This document shows, in pieces, positions 1-8,348 of a stretch of 47,801 nt of DNA. How positions within the stretch are numbered: the first letter of the stretch is position 1; each line of letters opens with the position of its first letter. Under the pieces are notes generated by a model that worked only from the letters and a program-made list of their open reading frames with translations, made no database searches and was not told the DNA's origin. Source of the stretch: JBEKHI01 sp050012355. Its GTDB lineage: Bacteria; Actinomycetota; Actinomycetes; Streptosporangiales; Streptosporangiaceae. A program made the translations under genes and the position numbers. The stretch spans positions 1-47,801 of the forward strand of contig JBEKHI010000007.1 in assembly GCA_050012355.1 (NCBI GenBank). Reading direction: 5' to 3'.

Positions 1-1
1 G

Positions 2-79
2 CACTTCCTCCGCACCCAAGGCTTTTTCGACCGCCCGGTAGACGTCCAGAAATGGGCCTTCGACATAGGAGAAATCTGA
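2..79 (+). CDS. C-terminal tail of a probable ABC substrate-binding protein (partial)
   Basis: The window opens inside an open frame (codons from base 2) that ends with TGA at 77-79. The last 25 residues include the segment FLRTQGFFDRPVDV, which resembles the helical C-terminus of SsuA/TauA-type solute-binding proteins; the protein at 4375-5268 ends in a similar segment, LFRANGLIDRDITV. The stop overlaps the next ATG as TGATG, so this gene is probably translationally coupled to the SBP gene that follows and belongs to the same operon. Only the tail is visible, so the family assignment is an inference. Confidence 0.5.
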   Translation, partial: HFLRTQGFFDRPVDVQKWAFDIGEI

Positions 80-1068
80 TGCTGACCCGTCGCAATCTGC
101 TAATGACGGGCGGCGCCACCCTGGTGGCCGCCGCCGCGGCCGCCTGCTCGAGTTCGGCGAGCAGCAGCACGACCACCAGCGCCAGCCTGACGCCGATCCG
201 CATCCCGGATCCCGGTAACGAAGGCGTCCTCGCCGTCGGCAAGAAGGACGGTTCGCTCGCCAAAGCCCTAGCCAAAGCCGGCGGCCAGGTCCAGTGGACC
301 GGAAGCAGCGGGCCGTTCGCTCCCGCGGCCGAGGAGATGGACGCGGGCGAGCTGGACATCGCGCAGGGCTCGATCACGTCGGCGATCACGTCGCTGGCCG
401 AAAGCCCGAAGTTCAAGCTGTTCGCGCAGGTCGAGCCGGACAAGCTCGGCGAGGGCGTGCTGGTCCGCAAGGACTCGCCGATCACCACGCTCCAGGGCCT
501 GATCGGCAAGAAGGTCGCTGTCAACCAGGGTGGCACCGGAGAGTACCTGCTGCTCAAGGCGCTAGCGAACGCGGGCATCGACGCCAGCCAGGTCAACCGG
601 GTCTACCTGAGCCCGGCCGAGACCGCACCGGTCTTCAACTCGGGCCAGGTCGATGCTTGGGCCACCTGGTCCACGTACTCGATCGCGCAGGTGGCCGCGG
701 GCGCGCGTTTTGTCGCGAGGGCTGGTGAGTTCGGCTCGCAGAACTATTCGGTCTGGGCAGTCCGCACCGGCTTCGCGCAGCAGTACCCGAAGGTCCTGAC
801 CGCGCTGTACCAGTACCTGCACAGCACCACCCTGAAGGAAATCGTGAACCCGAGCGCGTACGTGAACGTGTTCACCACCAGCGGCCCCGAGGCGTTCAGC
901 GCCGCGGAGGTCGCGGTGAACGACACGTTTGCCAAGGCAGGCTCCACCGTCAACCCGGTCGGTGCTACCGAACTCGCCAATTTCGAGACTGTCGCCCAGT
1001 TCTTCGCCACCGAGAAGGTCACGACTTCCACGGTCAACGTCCAGCCGTACGTCGTGGATCCGACATGA
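79..1068 (+). CDS. Sulfonate/nitrate-type ABC transporter substrate-binding lipoprotein
   Basis: This is a 329-residue periplasmic-type binding protein of the SsuA/TauA/NMT1 group. It would capture a small organic anion, plausibly an organosulfonate, at the outer face of the membrane. The N-terminus begins with a twin-arginine TRRNLLM segment and a hydrophobic Ala-rich stretch, followed by a lipobox ending at Cys23, so it is probably a Tat-exported lipoprotein. Family landmarks are the DSPITTLQGLIGKKVAVNQG segment and the VDAWATWSTYSIAQ hinge. The ATG at 79 is chosen because AGGAG lies at 67-71 and the upstream stop overlaps it; an ATG at 52 would lengthen the protein by nine residues but has no comparable site. 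The stop overlaps the permease start (ATGA). Substrate identity rests on the monooxygenase neighbours. Confidence 0.88.
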   Translation: MLTRRNLLMTGGATLVAAAAAACSSSASSSTTTSASLTPIRIPDPGNEGVLAVGKKDGSLAKALAKAGGQVQWTGSSGPFAPAAEEMDAGELDIAQGSITSAITSLAESPKFKLFAQVEPDKLGEGVLVRKDSPITTLQGLIGKKVAVNQGGTGEYLLLKALANAGIDASQVNRVYLSPAETAPVFNSGQVDAWATWSTYSIAQVAAGARFVARAGEFGSQNYSVWAVRTGFAQQYPKVLTALYQYLHSTTLKEIVNPSAYVNVFTTSGPEAFSAAEVAVNDTFAKAGSTVNPVGATELANFETVAQFFATEKVTTSTVNVQPYVVDPT

Positions 1069-1868
1069 CGAGCTACGCCGGATTGGTAACACCCGCGTCG
1101 TTTAGCAAAAGAAAGAAGTACAGCCGGGGACGGAGCATCACGTTTCGTACGGCGGGTCCGCTGGCACTGATCGGAATCTGGTGGCTCGCGAGCGCGACCG
1201 GTGTGCTGAGCCCGACCGTGCTGGCGTCGCCGGCCACCGTCGCGAACTCCGGCTGGCAGCTCTGGACCAGCGGCCAGCTCGGCTCGGCGCTGGTGGTGTC
1301 GCTGACCCGCGCGGTGCTCGGGCTCGCACTCGGGGTGTCGGCCGGGCTGATCCTCGGCGTGATCACCGGATTCTCGAAGCTCGGCGAGCAACTCCTCGAC
1401 TCACCACTCCAGCTACTGCGGGCGCTGCCGTTCCTGTCACTGGTGCCACTGTTCATGGTGTGGTTCGGGATCGGCCAGGCGGCCCGGGTCATCCTCATCG
1501 CGGTCGCCACCGCGTTCCCGATGTACGTGTCCACCGCCGGCGGGGTGCGGAACGCCGATCCGAAGCTGGTGGAGGCGATGCGTACCTTCGGGCTGCGTGG
1601 CTGGCGGCTGGTCCGCGAGGTGGTGCTGCCCGGCGCGCTGCCGTCGCTGCTGTCCGGGCTGCGGCTGTCCATGACGCTCAGCGTCATCGCGCTGATCGCG
1701 GCGGAGGAGATCAACTCAACCTCCGGTATCGGCTACCTGATGAACCAGGCGGAGTCGTTTTCCCGTACGGACATCCTCACCGTCTGCGTGCTGGTCTACG
1801 GCCTGTTCGGCATCGCCGCCGACCTGATCGCCCGCGGGCTCGAGCGGGTGCTCATGCCATGGCGGTGA
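1065..1868 (+). CDS. ABC transporter permease, SsuC/TauC type
   Basis: This 267-residue integral membrane subunit forms the translocation path for the adjacent SBP and ATPase. About six hydrophobic segments are visible. The cytoplasmic EAA loop reads EAMRTFGLRGWRLVREVVLP, the contact site for the ATPase. The length is normal for the family (about 250-280 residues). The start ATG at 1065 overlaps the SBP stop, and the end overlaps the ATPase start by 10 bp, so the genes are in one operon. The permease type matches the sulfonate, taurine and nitrate importers; the sequence alone does not fix the substrate. Confidence 0.9.
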   Translation: MTSYAGLVTPASFSKRKKYSRGRSITFRTAGPLALIGIWWLASATGVLSPTVLASPATVANSGWQLWTSGQLGSALVVSLTRAVLGLALGVSAGLILGVITGFSKLGEQLLDSPLQLLRALPFLSLVPLFMVWFGIGQAARVILIAVATAFPMYVSTAGGVRNADPKLVEAMRTFGLRGWRLVREVVLPGALPSLLSGLRLSMTLSVIALIAAEEINSTSGIGYLMNQAESFSRTDILTVCVLVYGLFGIAADLIARGLERVLMPWR

Positions 1869-2572
1869 TCGCGGTGCACCTGGAAGGCCTGCGGAAGGCG
1901 TTCGGCGGCCGTCAGGTGCTCGATGGCATCGACCTGGACGTCAAGCGCGGTGAGTTCCTCGCGCTGCTCGGCGCCAGCGGCGCGGGCAAGACGACGCTGC
2001 TGCGCATCCTGGGCGGCCTCGACAGCGCGGACAGCGGCACCGTCCTGGTGCCGGAAAGCCGCACCATCGTCTTCCAGGAACCCCGGCTGGTCCCGTCCAA
2101 GCGGGTACTCGCGAACGTCATCGTGGGGTTGTCCCGCGGCGACGCGCCGCGCGGGGAGCGGGCGCTCGCCGAGGTCGGGCTGTCCGATCACGCCCGCGCC
2201 TGGCCGCCCACGCTGTCCGGCGGCGAGGCGCAACGGGTCGCGCTGGCCCGTGCCCTGGTCCGCGAACCCGAACTGCTGCTGCTCGACGAACCGTTCGCCG
2301 CGCTCGACGCGCTCACCCGGCTGCGCATGCAGGATCTGGTGGCGTCCCTGGTGGCACAGCACCAGCCCGCCGTGGTGCTGGTGACCCACGATGTCGACGA
2401 GGCGATCCGGCTGGCCGACCGGGTAGCGGTGCTCCGCGACGGCCAGCTCGTCACCGACGAACCGGTCACCGCGCCGCAGCCGCGCGACTCGGCCGACCCG
2501 GCGTTCACCAGGCTGCGCCGCCGGCTGCTCACCGACCTAGGCGTCAAGCTCCCGCAGGAGGTCGCTTCATGA
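1859..2572 (+). CDS. ABC transporter ATP-binding protein, SsuB/TauB type
   Basis: This 237-residue ATPase would power the importer. The Walker A motif GASGAGKT is at residues 38-45, the signature is LSGGEAQR, the Walker B is LLLLDEPFA, and the H-loop is in VTHDVDEA. The ATG at 1859 is inside the permease 3' end and matches where the family begins (MAVIAVHLEGLRKAFGGRQ); a longer open frame upstream is only a shadow of the permease. The stop overlaps the next ATG (2569). All catalytic motifs are intact, in contrast to the decayed paralogous ATPase fragment at 41525. Confidence 0.92.
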   Translation: MAVIAVHLEGLRKAFGGRQVLDGIDLDVKRGEFLALLGASGAGKTTLLRILGGLDSADSGTVLVPESRTIVFQEPRLVPSKRVLANVIVGLSRGDAPRGERALAEVGLSDHARAWPPTLSGGEAQRVALARALVREPELLLLDEPFAALDALTRLRMQDLVASLVAQHQPAVVLVTHDVDEAIRLADRVAVLRDGQLVTDEPVTAPQPRDSADPAFTRLRRRLLTDLGVKLPQEVAS

Positions 2573-3324
2573 AGTTTCACCTGGTGGTCCCGGCGGGCGT
2601 GCCGTCGCGGGCGACGCTGCCGTCGTTCATCACCGACGTCCGGCCGGCTGATCTCGGCTTCGAGCCGCGGCAGGCGGCCCGCACCGCGGAGCTGGCCGGG
2701 CTGGACGGCGTGCTCGTGCCGTTCGACCCGGCCGGGCTCGACCCGTTGGTGCTCGCCGCGACGTTGCTGCGTGAGACGACGTCGGTGCAGGTCACGGCCG
2801 AGTTCCACCCCGCGATCGCGACCCCGGTGTACGCGGCCAAGCTCAGTGCCTCGCTGCAGCGTTTCACCGCGTCCCGCCTTGCCTGGCGGCTCGCCGTCGA
2901 CCTCGATCCCGCCGTAGCCCGTTCCCAGGGCGACTTCGTGACCGGCCAGGACCGTTACGCGCGCGCGGCCGAGTTCCTCAGCACAGCAAAAGACATCTGG
3001 ACCAAAACGGCGGTTTCTAAATCCGGCCGGTTCTACCAGGTTCTCGACGGCGGGCTGCCGGCCTCGCCGGGTGTCTCACGGCAGTTCCCGCGGGTCTACC
3101 TGTCCGGCACCTCGCCAGAGGCGCTGGCCCTGTCGGCTGCGCACGCTGATGTACATGTGCTGTCGGCCGGGGACGATCCGGACCTCGTGCCGCCGGGAGT
3201 TGGCCGCGCGGTCTTGCTGCCCGACCTCCGTCTGGTGGACGAGTACGCGGCGCAAGGAGTCAGCGAGTTCTTCGTGGCGTCGGCGGACGCATTCGCAATC
3301 AGGGAGGTGGCCGGTGTCGGTTGA
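2569..3324 (+). CDS. Compact luciferase-like monooxygenase paralog
   Basis: This 251-residue protein belongs to the bacterial luciferase/alkanesulfonate monooxygenase fold but is about 100 residues shorter than usual (340-380). It keeps both ends of the barrel: an N-terminal strand followed by PFDPAGLDPLVLAATLL, and a terminal GVSEFFVASADAFAIREV that aligns with the closing segment of the next gene. The segment QDRYARAAEFL also matches DDRYARTSEFL in that gene. The missing part corresponds to the region before the last barrel strand. It overlaps the ATPase stop (ATGA), and its own end overlaps the next start by 11 bp. It may be a non-catalytic or half-active partner of the full-length enzyme, as LuxB is for LuxA, but that is inference. 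Confidence 0.75.
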   Translation: MKFHLVVPAGVPSRATLPSFITDVRPADLGFEPRQAARTAELAGLDGVLVPFDPAGLDPLVLAATLLRETTSVQVTAEFHPAIATPVYAAKLSASLQRFTASRLAWRLAVDLDPAVARSQGDFVTGQDRYARAAEFLSTAKDIWTKTAVSKSGRFYQVLDGGLPASPGVSRQFPRVYLSGTSPEALALSAAHADVHVLSAGDDPDLVPPGVGRAVLLPDLRLVDEYAAQGVSEFFVASADAFAIREVAGVG

Positions 3325-4378
3325 CATCTACTGGCGCATCGCGATGGAGGGCGACGCTCCGGCGCTGCGTAGTTCGACGATCACCCGCGGTGGTTTCGGG
3401 CCGTCGGCGCTGCCGTCGCTGGATTACATGTTCGAGGTCGCGCGGGCCACCGAGGCGTCGGAGTTCGTCGGGGGACTGATGCCGTCGTTCCCGTCCACTG
3501 ATGATCCGTGGGCGGCGGCGTCGGCGCTCGCGGCCGAGACGACCTCCTACCGGTTCATGATCGCGTTCCAGCCTGGCTTCCTGCACCCGGTGGCCGCGGC
3601 GCGGATGTCTGCGACCCTGCAGCTGCTGACCGGCGGCCGGGTGGTGTACAACATCATCTCCGGCGGTGGCGGTCCGCAGCAGCTGTGGTGGGGCGACGCC
3701 GTGGCGCACGACGACCGTTACGCGCGTACGTCGGAGTTCCTCGACGTGCTGCGCGGAGTATGGCGCGGGCCGTTCTCCCATAACGGACGGTTTTTTCGCG
3801 TTGAGGGCGGCGGGCTGCCGGACTACCTGGCGGAGCAGCCGTTTCCGGAGATTTTCTTTTCCGGTTCTTCGCCCGCGGCGATAGACGCGGCCGGGCGGCA
3901 CGCCGACTACTACCTGTCCTGGCTGGAGCCGTTCGACGCGCTGGCCGAGAAGTTCGCCGCGGTCCGGGCCCGGGCGCCGCGGCCGCCGAAGTTCGCCGTC
4001 CGGGTCGACATCCTCGCCAGAGAGACCGAGGAGGAGGCCTGGGACGAGATCCGGGCCGGGTGGGACCCGTCTAACCGGCTCGGTTTTGGTGGCGGCGGGG
4101 ACTCGGTAGGCGCGCGGCGGGCGCGGTCGTTCGCCGGCTCCTCCTCGGAGGACTATCGCGCGCTCGAGGTCCAGCCCGGTGTCTGGGGCGGCTTCAACCA
4201 GCTCAGGCCGGGCCCGCCGTTCGGGCTGGTCGGTGACTATCACCAGGTCGCCGAGCGGCTCGACGAACTGATGAACCTGGGGGTGGACGCCTTCATCCTG
4301 GCCGGCGTGCCCCATCTCGAAGAAGCCCGGCGCGTCGGCAGCCGGGTACTGCCACTGCTGAAAGGACGAACCTCATGA
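3314..4378 (+). CDS. FMNH2-dependent alkanesulfonate monooxygenase-like enzyme (SsuD family)
   Basis: This 354-residue luciferase-like monooxygenase probably uses reduced flavin and O2 to cleave a C-S bond, releasing sulfite from an alkanesulfonate. It shows the SsuD landmarks: VVYNIISGGG after a barrel strand, DDRYARTSEFLDVL, YFSGSSPAA-like IFFSGSSPAAIDAAG, and the C-terminal VDAFILAGVPHLEEA. A GTG at 3314 is preferred because GGGAGG lies about 8 bases upstream and the protein begins like family members (SVDIYWRIAM); a longer frame opening at 3071 lies inside the previous gene. No flavin reductase is seen in the window. The position directly after an SsuABC-like transporter supports an organosulfur role. 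Confidence 0.85.
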   Translation: MSVDIYWRIAMEGDAPALRSSTITRGGFGPSALPSLDYMFEVARATEASEFVGGLMPSFPSTDDPWAAASALAAETTSYRFMIAFQPGFLHPVAAARMSATLQLLTGGRVVYNIISGGGGPQQLWWGDAVAHDDRYARTSEFLDVLRGVWRGPFSHNGRFFRVEGGGLPDYLAEQPFPEIFFSGSSPAAIDAAGRHADYYLSWLEPFDALAEKFAAVRARAPRPPKFAVRVDILARETEEEAWDEIRAGWDPSNRLGFGGGGDSVGARRARSFAGSSSEDYRALEVQPGVWGGFNQLRPGPPFGLVGDYHQVAERLDELMNLGVDAFILAGVPHLEEARRVGSRVLPLLKGRTS

Positions 4379-5268
4379 CCACCCGCGTCGGCTACTTCCC
4401 GCAGAACAACTCGCTCTGGGTGCTCCGGCACCGTGACATTCTCACCGACGTCGAGTGGGTCGATTTCCGCACGCTGCCGCGCGAGCGGGTGGACCCGTAC
4501 TCCAGGCTGCCGTCCGCGCACGGCGACCACCTCTTCGACGGCGGTTATGACTTCATCGGCACCGGCTCCACGCCGCCGGTCACCGCCCAGGCTCTCGGGC
4601 ATGACGTCGTGTACGTGGCCATCTCCGAGCCACGGCACGAGAACGGGCGGCTGGTCGTCCGGGGGGACTCACCGATCTCTTCGGTCGCTGACCTGCGCGG
4701 CAAGCGGGTCGCGCTCGGGCACGGCTCGTGGCAGACCACGCTGCTGCTGCTCGCGCTGGAGAGCGCCGGCCTGTCCTGGCGGGACATCGTTCCGGTCGAT
4801 TCCTACGACAACGCCGCCGGTGCGTTCCTGTCTGGATCGGTCGACGCGTGGGTGGGGTCGTACCCGCACCTGACCGAGGTGGAGCGGCAGGTCCCGGTCC
4901 GCACCCTGATCGAGACCCCCGGGCTGTTCACCCACCGGTCGTTGTGGTTCACCCGGCGGGACTTCGCCGTCTCGCAGCGCGCCGAGCTGGCCAGGATCGT
5001 CTCCGCGTTGCAGGAATCCGACCGGTGGGTCACCTCGCACTATGCCGAGGCGGCCGCGTTCTTCCCCGGATCGGAAGCGGACCCGGCCGCGTGGGAGCAC
5101 GCGCTGCGAACCAGGCCGTGGGGCCTGCATCCCGTCACCGAGGAGTTCGTCAAGGAGCAGCAGCACGCCGCCGACCTGTTCCGTGCGAACGGCCTCATCG
5201 ATCGCGACATCACAGTGTCCGACGCCGTGCTGGACGACGTGAACGACCTGGTAGCGGCGACCCTCTAG
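4375..5268 (+). CDS. SBP-fold (NMT1-like) protein without signal peptide
   Basis: This 297-residue protein is homologous to sulfonate-type substrate-binding proteins (LVVRGDSPISSVADLRGKRV, then GSVDAWVGSYPHLTE), but it starts directly at the first beta strand (MTTRVGYFPQNNSLWVL) and has no signal peptide, so it should stay in the cytoplasm. Desulfinases such as DszB share this fold and are cytoplasmic. However, DszB uses a catalytic cysteine and this protein contains no cysteine at all, so the same chemistry is not expected. It is the last gene of the operon, with an ATGA overlap to the monooxygenase and a strong hairpin after it. Cytoplasmic substrate chaperone, enzyme or sensor are all possible. 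Confidence 0.75.
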   Translation: MTTRVGYFPQNNSLWVLRHRDILTDVEWVDFRTLPRERVDPYSRLPSAHGDHLFDGGYDFIGTGSTPPVTAQALGHDVVYVAISEPRHENGRLVVRGDSPISSVADLRGKRVALGHGSWQTTLLLLALESAGLSWRDIVPVDSYDNAAGAFLSGSVDAWVGSYPHLTEVERQVPVRTLIETPGLFTHRSLWFTRRDFAVSQRAELARIVSALQESDRWVTSHYAEAAAFFPGSEADPAAWEHALRTRPWGLHPVTEEFVKEQQHAADLFRANGLIDRDITVSDAVLDDVNDLVAATL

Positions 5269-5283
5269 CCGCGCGCGGCGCTG

Positions 5284-5347
5284 TGATCATGGTCAGTGCG
5301 GCACCATACCTACTCTTAGCTGGTTGGTGCCGCACTGACCATGATCA
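5284..5347. terminator. Bidirectional hairpin terminator, repeat family T copy 1
   Basis: A perfect 23-bp inverted repeat (arms 5284-5306 and 5325-5347, loop 18 nt) sits between two convergent genes. The inner arm reads ATGGTCAGTGCGGCACCA. There is no U-tract. The outer arm ends with ATGATCA, which also follows the hairpin at 27415. The three hairpins at 5284, 27415 and 43136 share arm sequence and form a family. Confidence 0.8.
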
Positions 5348-5354
5348 TTCCGGC

Positions 5355-6005
5355 TTACGGGCAGGCGAAGTAGTGGCCGGTGGACTCGTTTTCGCCGTCG
5401 TTCGGGTCGGCTGACGCGAGGCTGACCCAAGTGTCGCTGCCTGGCAGTTCAATCTGGGTGCCGCTGCCGAAGACGACATCCCAGACCTGCGTCGGCTCGC
5501 TGACGCTGGTGTCGCAGGTGCTGTCGGTGTAGGTGGTCTCGCTGTAGTTGAACCCGTCCGTAGTAATGAGCAGCCGGCCGCTGTCTGGGCACGGGTTGGT
5601 TTCGTCGTGGCCGCATTGGTCGTAACCTCCGCTGGCCGTGAGGATCCCGGCGGATTGCCCGGCACCGTTGAAAATGCCGAATTCGATGTTGATCTGGGCG
5701 CACTCAACGTCTGAATCGTTAGGCAACTGGCAATAGGCCTCCATCTCTGGAGAGGCACTGTAGTCACCGCTTATGGTCGAAGACGGATTTGTCGGCAGGT
5801 CCGCGCAGATGACACCCTCGACGTCGGTGCCGGTGTTCTTGTCGTACGCGGAGCCGAGGACCACACACTGGTGTGCCGTCTGGGCTTCGCTCGCGTACAG
5901 GATTGGCAGCGTCGCGGCGTGCGCCGCGGTGCTCTGCCACAGGACGGGCACCATGGCCGCCGCGATCAGGACCTTACGTATCCACATCTTGCTGCTCTCT
6001 TTCAT
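5355..6005 (-). CDS. Cys-rich secreted protein of unknown function
   Basis: This 216-residue protein has a clear Sec signal peptide (charged MKESSKMWIRK, hydrophobic core, AHA-A cleavage site near residue 30) and eight cysteines in the mature part, enough for four disulfides. There is no transmembrane segment after cleavage, so it is likely released. I do not recognise a family; short Thr/Ser/Asp-rich segments suggest a beta-rich extracellular fold. Its ATG overlaps the stop of the mycosin gene (ATGA), so it is co-translated with that protease. This makes it a candidate substrate, inhibitor or partner. An internal ATG six codons later could be the real start. Confidence 0.7.
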   Translation of the reverse strand: MKESSKMWIRKVLIAAAMVPVLWQSTAAHAATLPILYASEAQTAHQCVVLGSAYDKNTGTDVEGVICADLPTNPSSTISGDYSASPEMEAYCQLPNDSDVECAQINIEFGIFNGAGQSAGILTASGGYDQCGHDETNPCPDSGRLLITTDGFNYSETTYTDSTCDTSVSEPTQVWDVVFGSGTQIELPGSDTWVSLASADPNDGENESTGHYFACP

Positions 6006-7171
6006 GCTGTAGTAGTGCGGCGACGGCGGACCAAGAAGAAGACGCCGGTCAGGGAGAGCAGCGCCAGCACGAACAGGATCCCGGCGTGAACGTAACCGCC
6101 GACGTCGGTCGTGCTGGCCGACGAGCCGGACCCGCCCGCGTTGCCGAAATCGGTCCCGCCGGCGTAGGAGACGGATGACTGCGTCGCCGAAGCGGGAGTC
6201 ATCTGCTCCGCGGCGGCCAGGGCAGCGGTGGCGTTGACCTCGCCGTACCCGGTTTCCGGGTTCCAGTTTCCTGGGTTCGACGCGGTCTTTTCGATCGCGG
6301 CCGCCACCTGATACGGCGCGAGGCCTGGCTTTTTCGACAGGATCAGCGCGGCAATGCCGGCGACTAGCGGCGTCGAGTCGGAGGTGCCCTGGGTGATGGT
6401 CGGCGCGCCGGTTTCGTCGATGGTCGGGATGTTGACCCCAGGCGCTCCGACATCGACGAAGGAGTGGACGGTGGAGAAGTAAGCGCGGGCACCGGACTGC
6501 GCGAGCGCCCCGACCGCGATCACCCCGGTGTACCCGGCGGGGAACGACTCGTCGTCGTCACCGTCGCCACCGCCGAACTGGAAAAAGTCGTCGGTGAACC
6601 CGTTGTTGCCCGCGGCCGCGAGCACGGTGATCCCGGCGCTGAGCGCCCTCTCGACAGCCTGCGCCTGGCAGCCGGAGTAGCCGATGAGGTCACCGGTGGC
6701 ATCACCGAGAGACATCGAGATGACCTTGGCACCATGGGTGATCGCGTAGTCGATCGCGCTGCCGATCGTGCAATTGTTCAGGTCCTTGGCCGTCGTGGCA
6801 CCGTCGCCGGCGATCGCCCGGATGGCGAGGATGTGGGCTTGCGGGGCTACCTGGAGGACCAGTTCAGCCATGCCGGTCCCGTGATCTTCCTGGCCTGGCG
6901 CGCTGCCAGCGCTGACGTAACTCGGCCCCTCGGTGAGGTGACCGGCGAACTGCGGCAGGTCAGCCGTGCCCGTGTCGATGACCGCGACGGTGACGCCCGA
7001 GCCGGTGGCTTCCTGCTGCGCGCCGGACAAGTGGATGGCGCTGGTGATCCAGGAGGAGAGCGATGACGTTCCCGCGGCTGCTGGCGTGCTGGCCCCGGCG
7101 ACTCCGGCGATGGCGAGCGCTACGGTTGCCGTGGCGGCGAGAGCTAGTATCCGACGAAGCATGATCATCAC
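6002..7171 (-). CDS. Membrane-anchored subtilisin-like protease, mycosin (MycP) type
   Basis: This 389-residue S8 serine protease has a signal peptide, a catalytic domain and one C-terminal transmembrane helix followed by an RRRR stop-transfer tail, which is the mycosin architecture found in type VII (ESX) secretion loci. Catalytic residues are visible: Asp66 in VAVIDTG, His96 in DHGTGMA, oxyanion Asn188 in AAAGNNG, and Ser263 in GTSDSTPLVAG. The usual GTSMATP has become GTSDSTP but the nucleophile remains. No ESX core genes (eccB-E, esx pair) are nearby, so it is an orphan. The TGATG overlap with the upstream membrane protein and the ATGA overlap with the secreted protein define a three-gene operon. 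Confidence 0.88.
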   Translation of the reverse strand: MMIMLRRILALAATATVALAIAGVAGASTPAAAGTSSLSSWITSAIHLSGAQQEATGSGVTVAVIDTGTADLPQFAGHLTEGPSYVSAGSAPGQEDHGTGMAELVLQVAPQAHILAIRAIAGDGATTAKDLNNCTIGSAIDYAITHGAKVISMSLGDATGDLIGYSGCQAQAVERALSAGITVLAAAGNNGFTDDFFQFGGGDGDDDESFPAGYTGVIAVGALAQSGARAYFSTVHSFVDVGAPGVNIPTIDETGAPTITQGTSDSTPLVAGIAALILSKKPGLAPYQVAAAIEKTASNPGNWNPETGYGEVNATAALAAAEQMTPASATQSSVSYAGGTDFGNAGGSGSSASTTDVGGYVHAGILFVLALLSLTGVFFLVRRRRTTTA

Positions 7172-8142
7172 CCGAAGAGCTTCTGGTAGTAGGTGCCGAG
7201 GGCTGTGGCTAGGTTGTCCGCGGGTATGACCCAGCTATCGCGGTCGCGGACGTTACCGCCGGCCTCGGATCCCCAGGGCGACGGCAGGTCCCCGGCGGCA
7301 CGCGGCCCGTCCAACGAGCCCGTCTCCACAACCAGCCCCAGCCAGTCCGACGGAGCGCCCTTCAGCCAGGCTCCCGTGGCCATGCCCATCAGGTCGGAGT
7401 CGCTGAATTCCGCAGCCGCCGTACCGGGCGCCGCGAGGGCGTGGATCGGGAAGTTGACCGATGCGGTGTTCGTGGCGCCAAGGTATTCGGACTGGGCTTC
7501 CGCGTTCTGCATCGGGCTGATCCAGGCGGTGTCCACGTTGGCTCCGGGTGGATCGGTCGACGACGGGTTGACGATGATGCCCATCGTCGCGGCGATCGTG
7601 CGCGCCCGGTCGACGTAGGTAGCGCGCAGCAACGCGGTGCAGGGCTGGGTCGATTCGGGCTGCCAAGCCGATGTCAGCGCGGCGGAACACGAGGTCGATG
7701 AATCGATCGCCACCCGTTCCCAGGTGATCCCGGAGACCGCGGCGGTGATCGTGGCCGGAAAGATCTGCGTGACCGGCGTGGTGGCCCATCGGTCGTCGGC
7801 GGTCGCGGTCGCTGACGCCGCATTGGCCTGCGCGGCGTTGCTGGCCGAGGTGGAGTGCGCCTGGCCGGTCACCTTGATCCCGCCCACGATAGAGATGAGC
7901 GCGAACAGCGTAAGCACGACGGCGATGGGCCAGCGGACCAGGGCGGGCCACCGGCGGCGCTGCTTGCGCCGGTCCTGGCGGGGTTCCTGACCGGATGGTG
8001 CTGGGCCGGACGGCCGGCGGGCGAACGGGTCGAAGGGCTCCTGGGCGGGACGCTCGGTCTGGCGTAGCGGCTGCTGGCCTGGCTGGCTGGCCTGGCGCCG
8101 CTGCCAGTTGGGTACGTTGCCAGGTGGGTACTGGCTGGACAC
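7168..8142 (-). CDS. Single-pass membrane protein with Pro/Gln/Arg-rich cytoplasmic tail, mycosin-associated
   Basis: This 324-residue protein has a low-complexity Pro/Gln/Arg-rich N-terminal tail (residues 1-66), one transmembrane helix (about 68-89, WPIAVVLTLFALISIVGG) and an extracellular domain of about 230 residues with two cysteines (STSCSAAL and TQPCTALL). A GTG at 8142 is preferred because a GGGGGAAG site lies just upstream and the sequence starts with SSQYPPGN; the longer frame upstream lacks support. I do not recognise the extracellular domain. Co-translation with a mycosin suggests that it anchors, presents or is processed by that protease at the envelope. Confidence 0.75.
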   Translation of the reverse strand: MSSQYPPGNVPNWQRRQASQPGQQPLRQTERPAQEPFDPFARRPSGPAPSGQEPRQDRRKQRRRWPALVRWPIAVVLTLFALISIVGGIKVTGQAHSTSASNAAQANAASATATADDRWATTPVTQIFPATITAAVSGITWERVAIDSSTSCSAALTSAWQPESTQPCTALLRATYVDRARTIAATMGIIVNPSSTDPPGANVDTAWISPMQNAEAQSEYLGATNTASVNFPIHALAAPGTAAAEFSDSDLMGMATGAWLKGAPSDWLGLVVETGSLDGPRAAGDLPSPWGSEAGGNVRDRDSWVIPADNLATALGTYYQKLFG

Positions 8143-8348
8143 TGTCTTCCCCCGATCATCTCGGCCCTCAAGGGCCACAGGTATGCTGCGCGGTTCGCCA
8201 GCGTAACGGGGGCAGGCAGGGAGAATTAGCAATAAACCGGCGTCAGGGGCCTGGTACCAGCGAACCGCCAGCGAATCACCAGCGGGACGTTCGCTCACGG
8301 TCTGGCAGGAAGCATCCGGCCGCGATCGGTGCCGCACGCAATTGTTAT

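Noticed and set aside
3299..4315. Long minus-strand reading frame of 338 codons opposite the SsuD-like gene
   Set aside because: It is Arg/Pro/Gly-rich shadow coding produced by GC-rich codons of the real plus-strand gene; no family features.
4375..5268. DszB-like desulfinase
   Set aside because: The fold and location fit, but the protein has no cysteine, so the DszB catalytic mechanism cannot apply.
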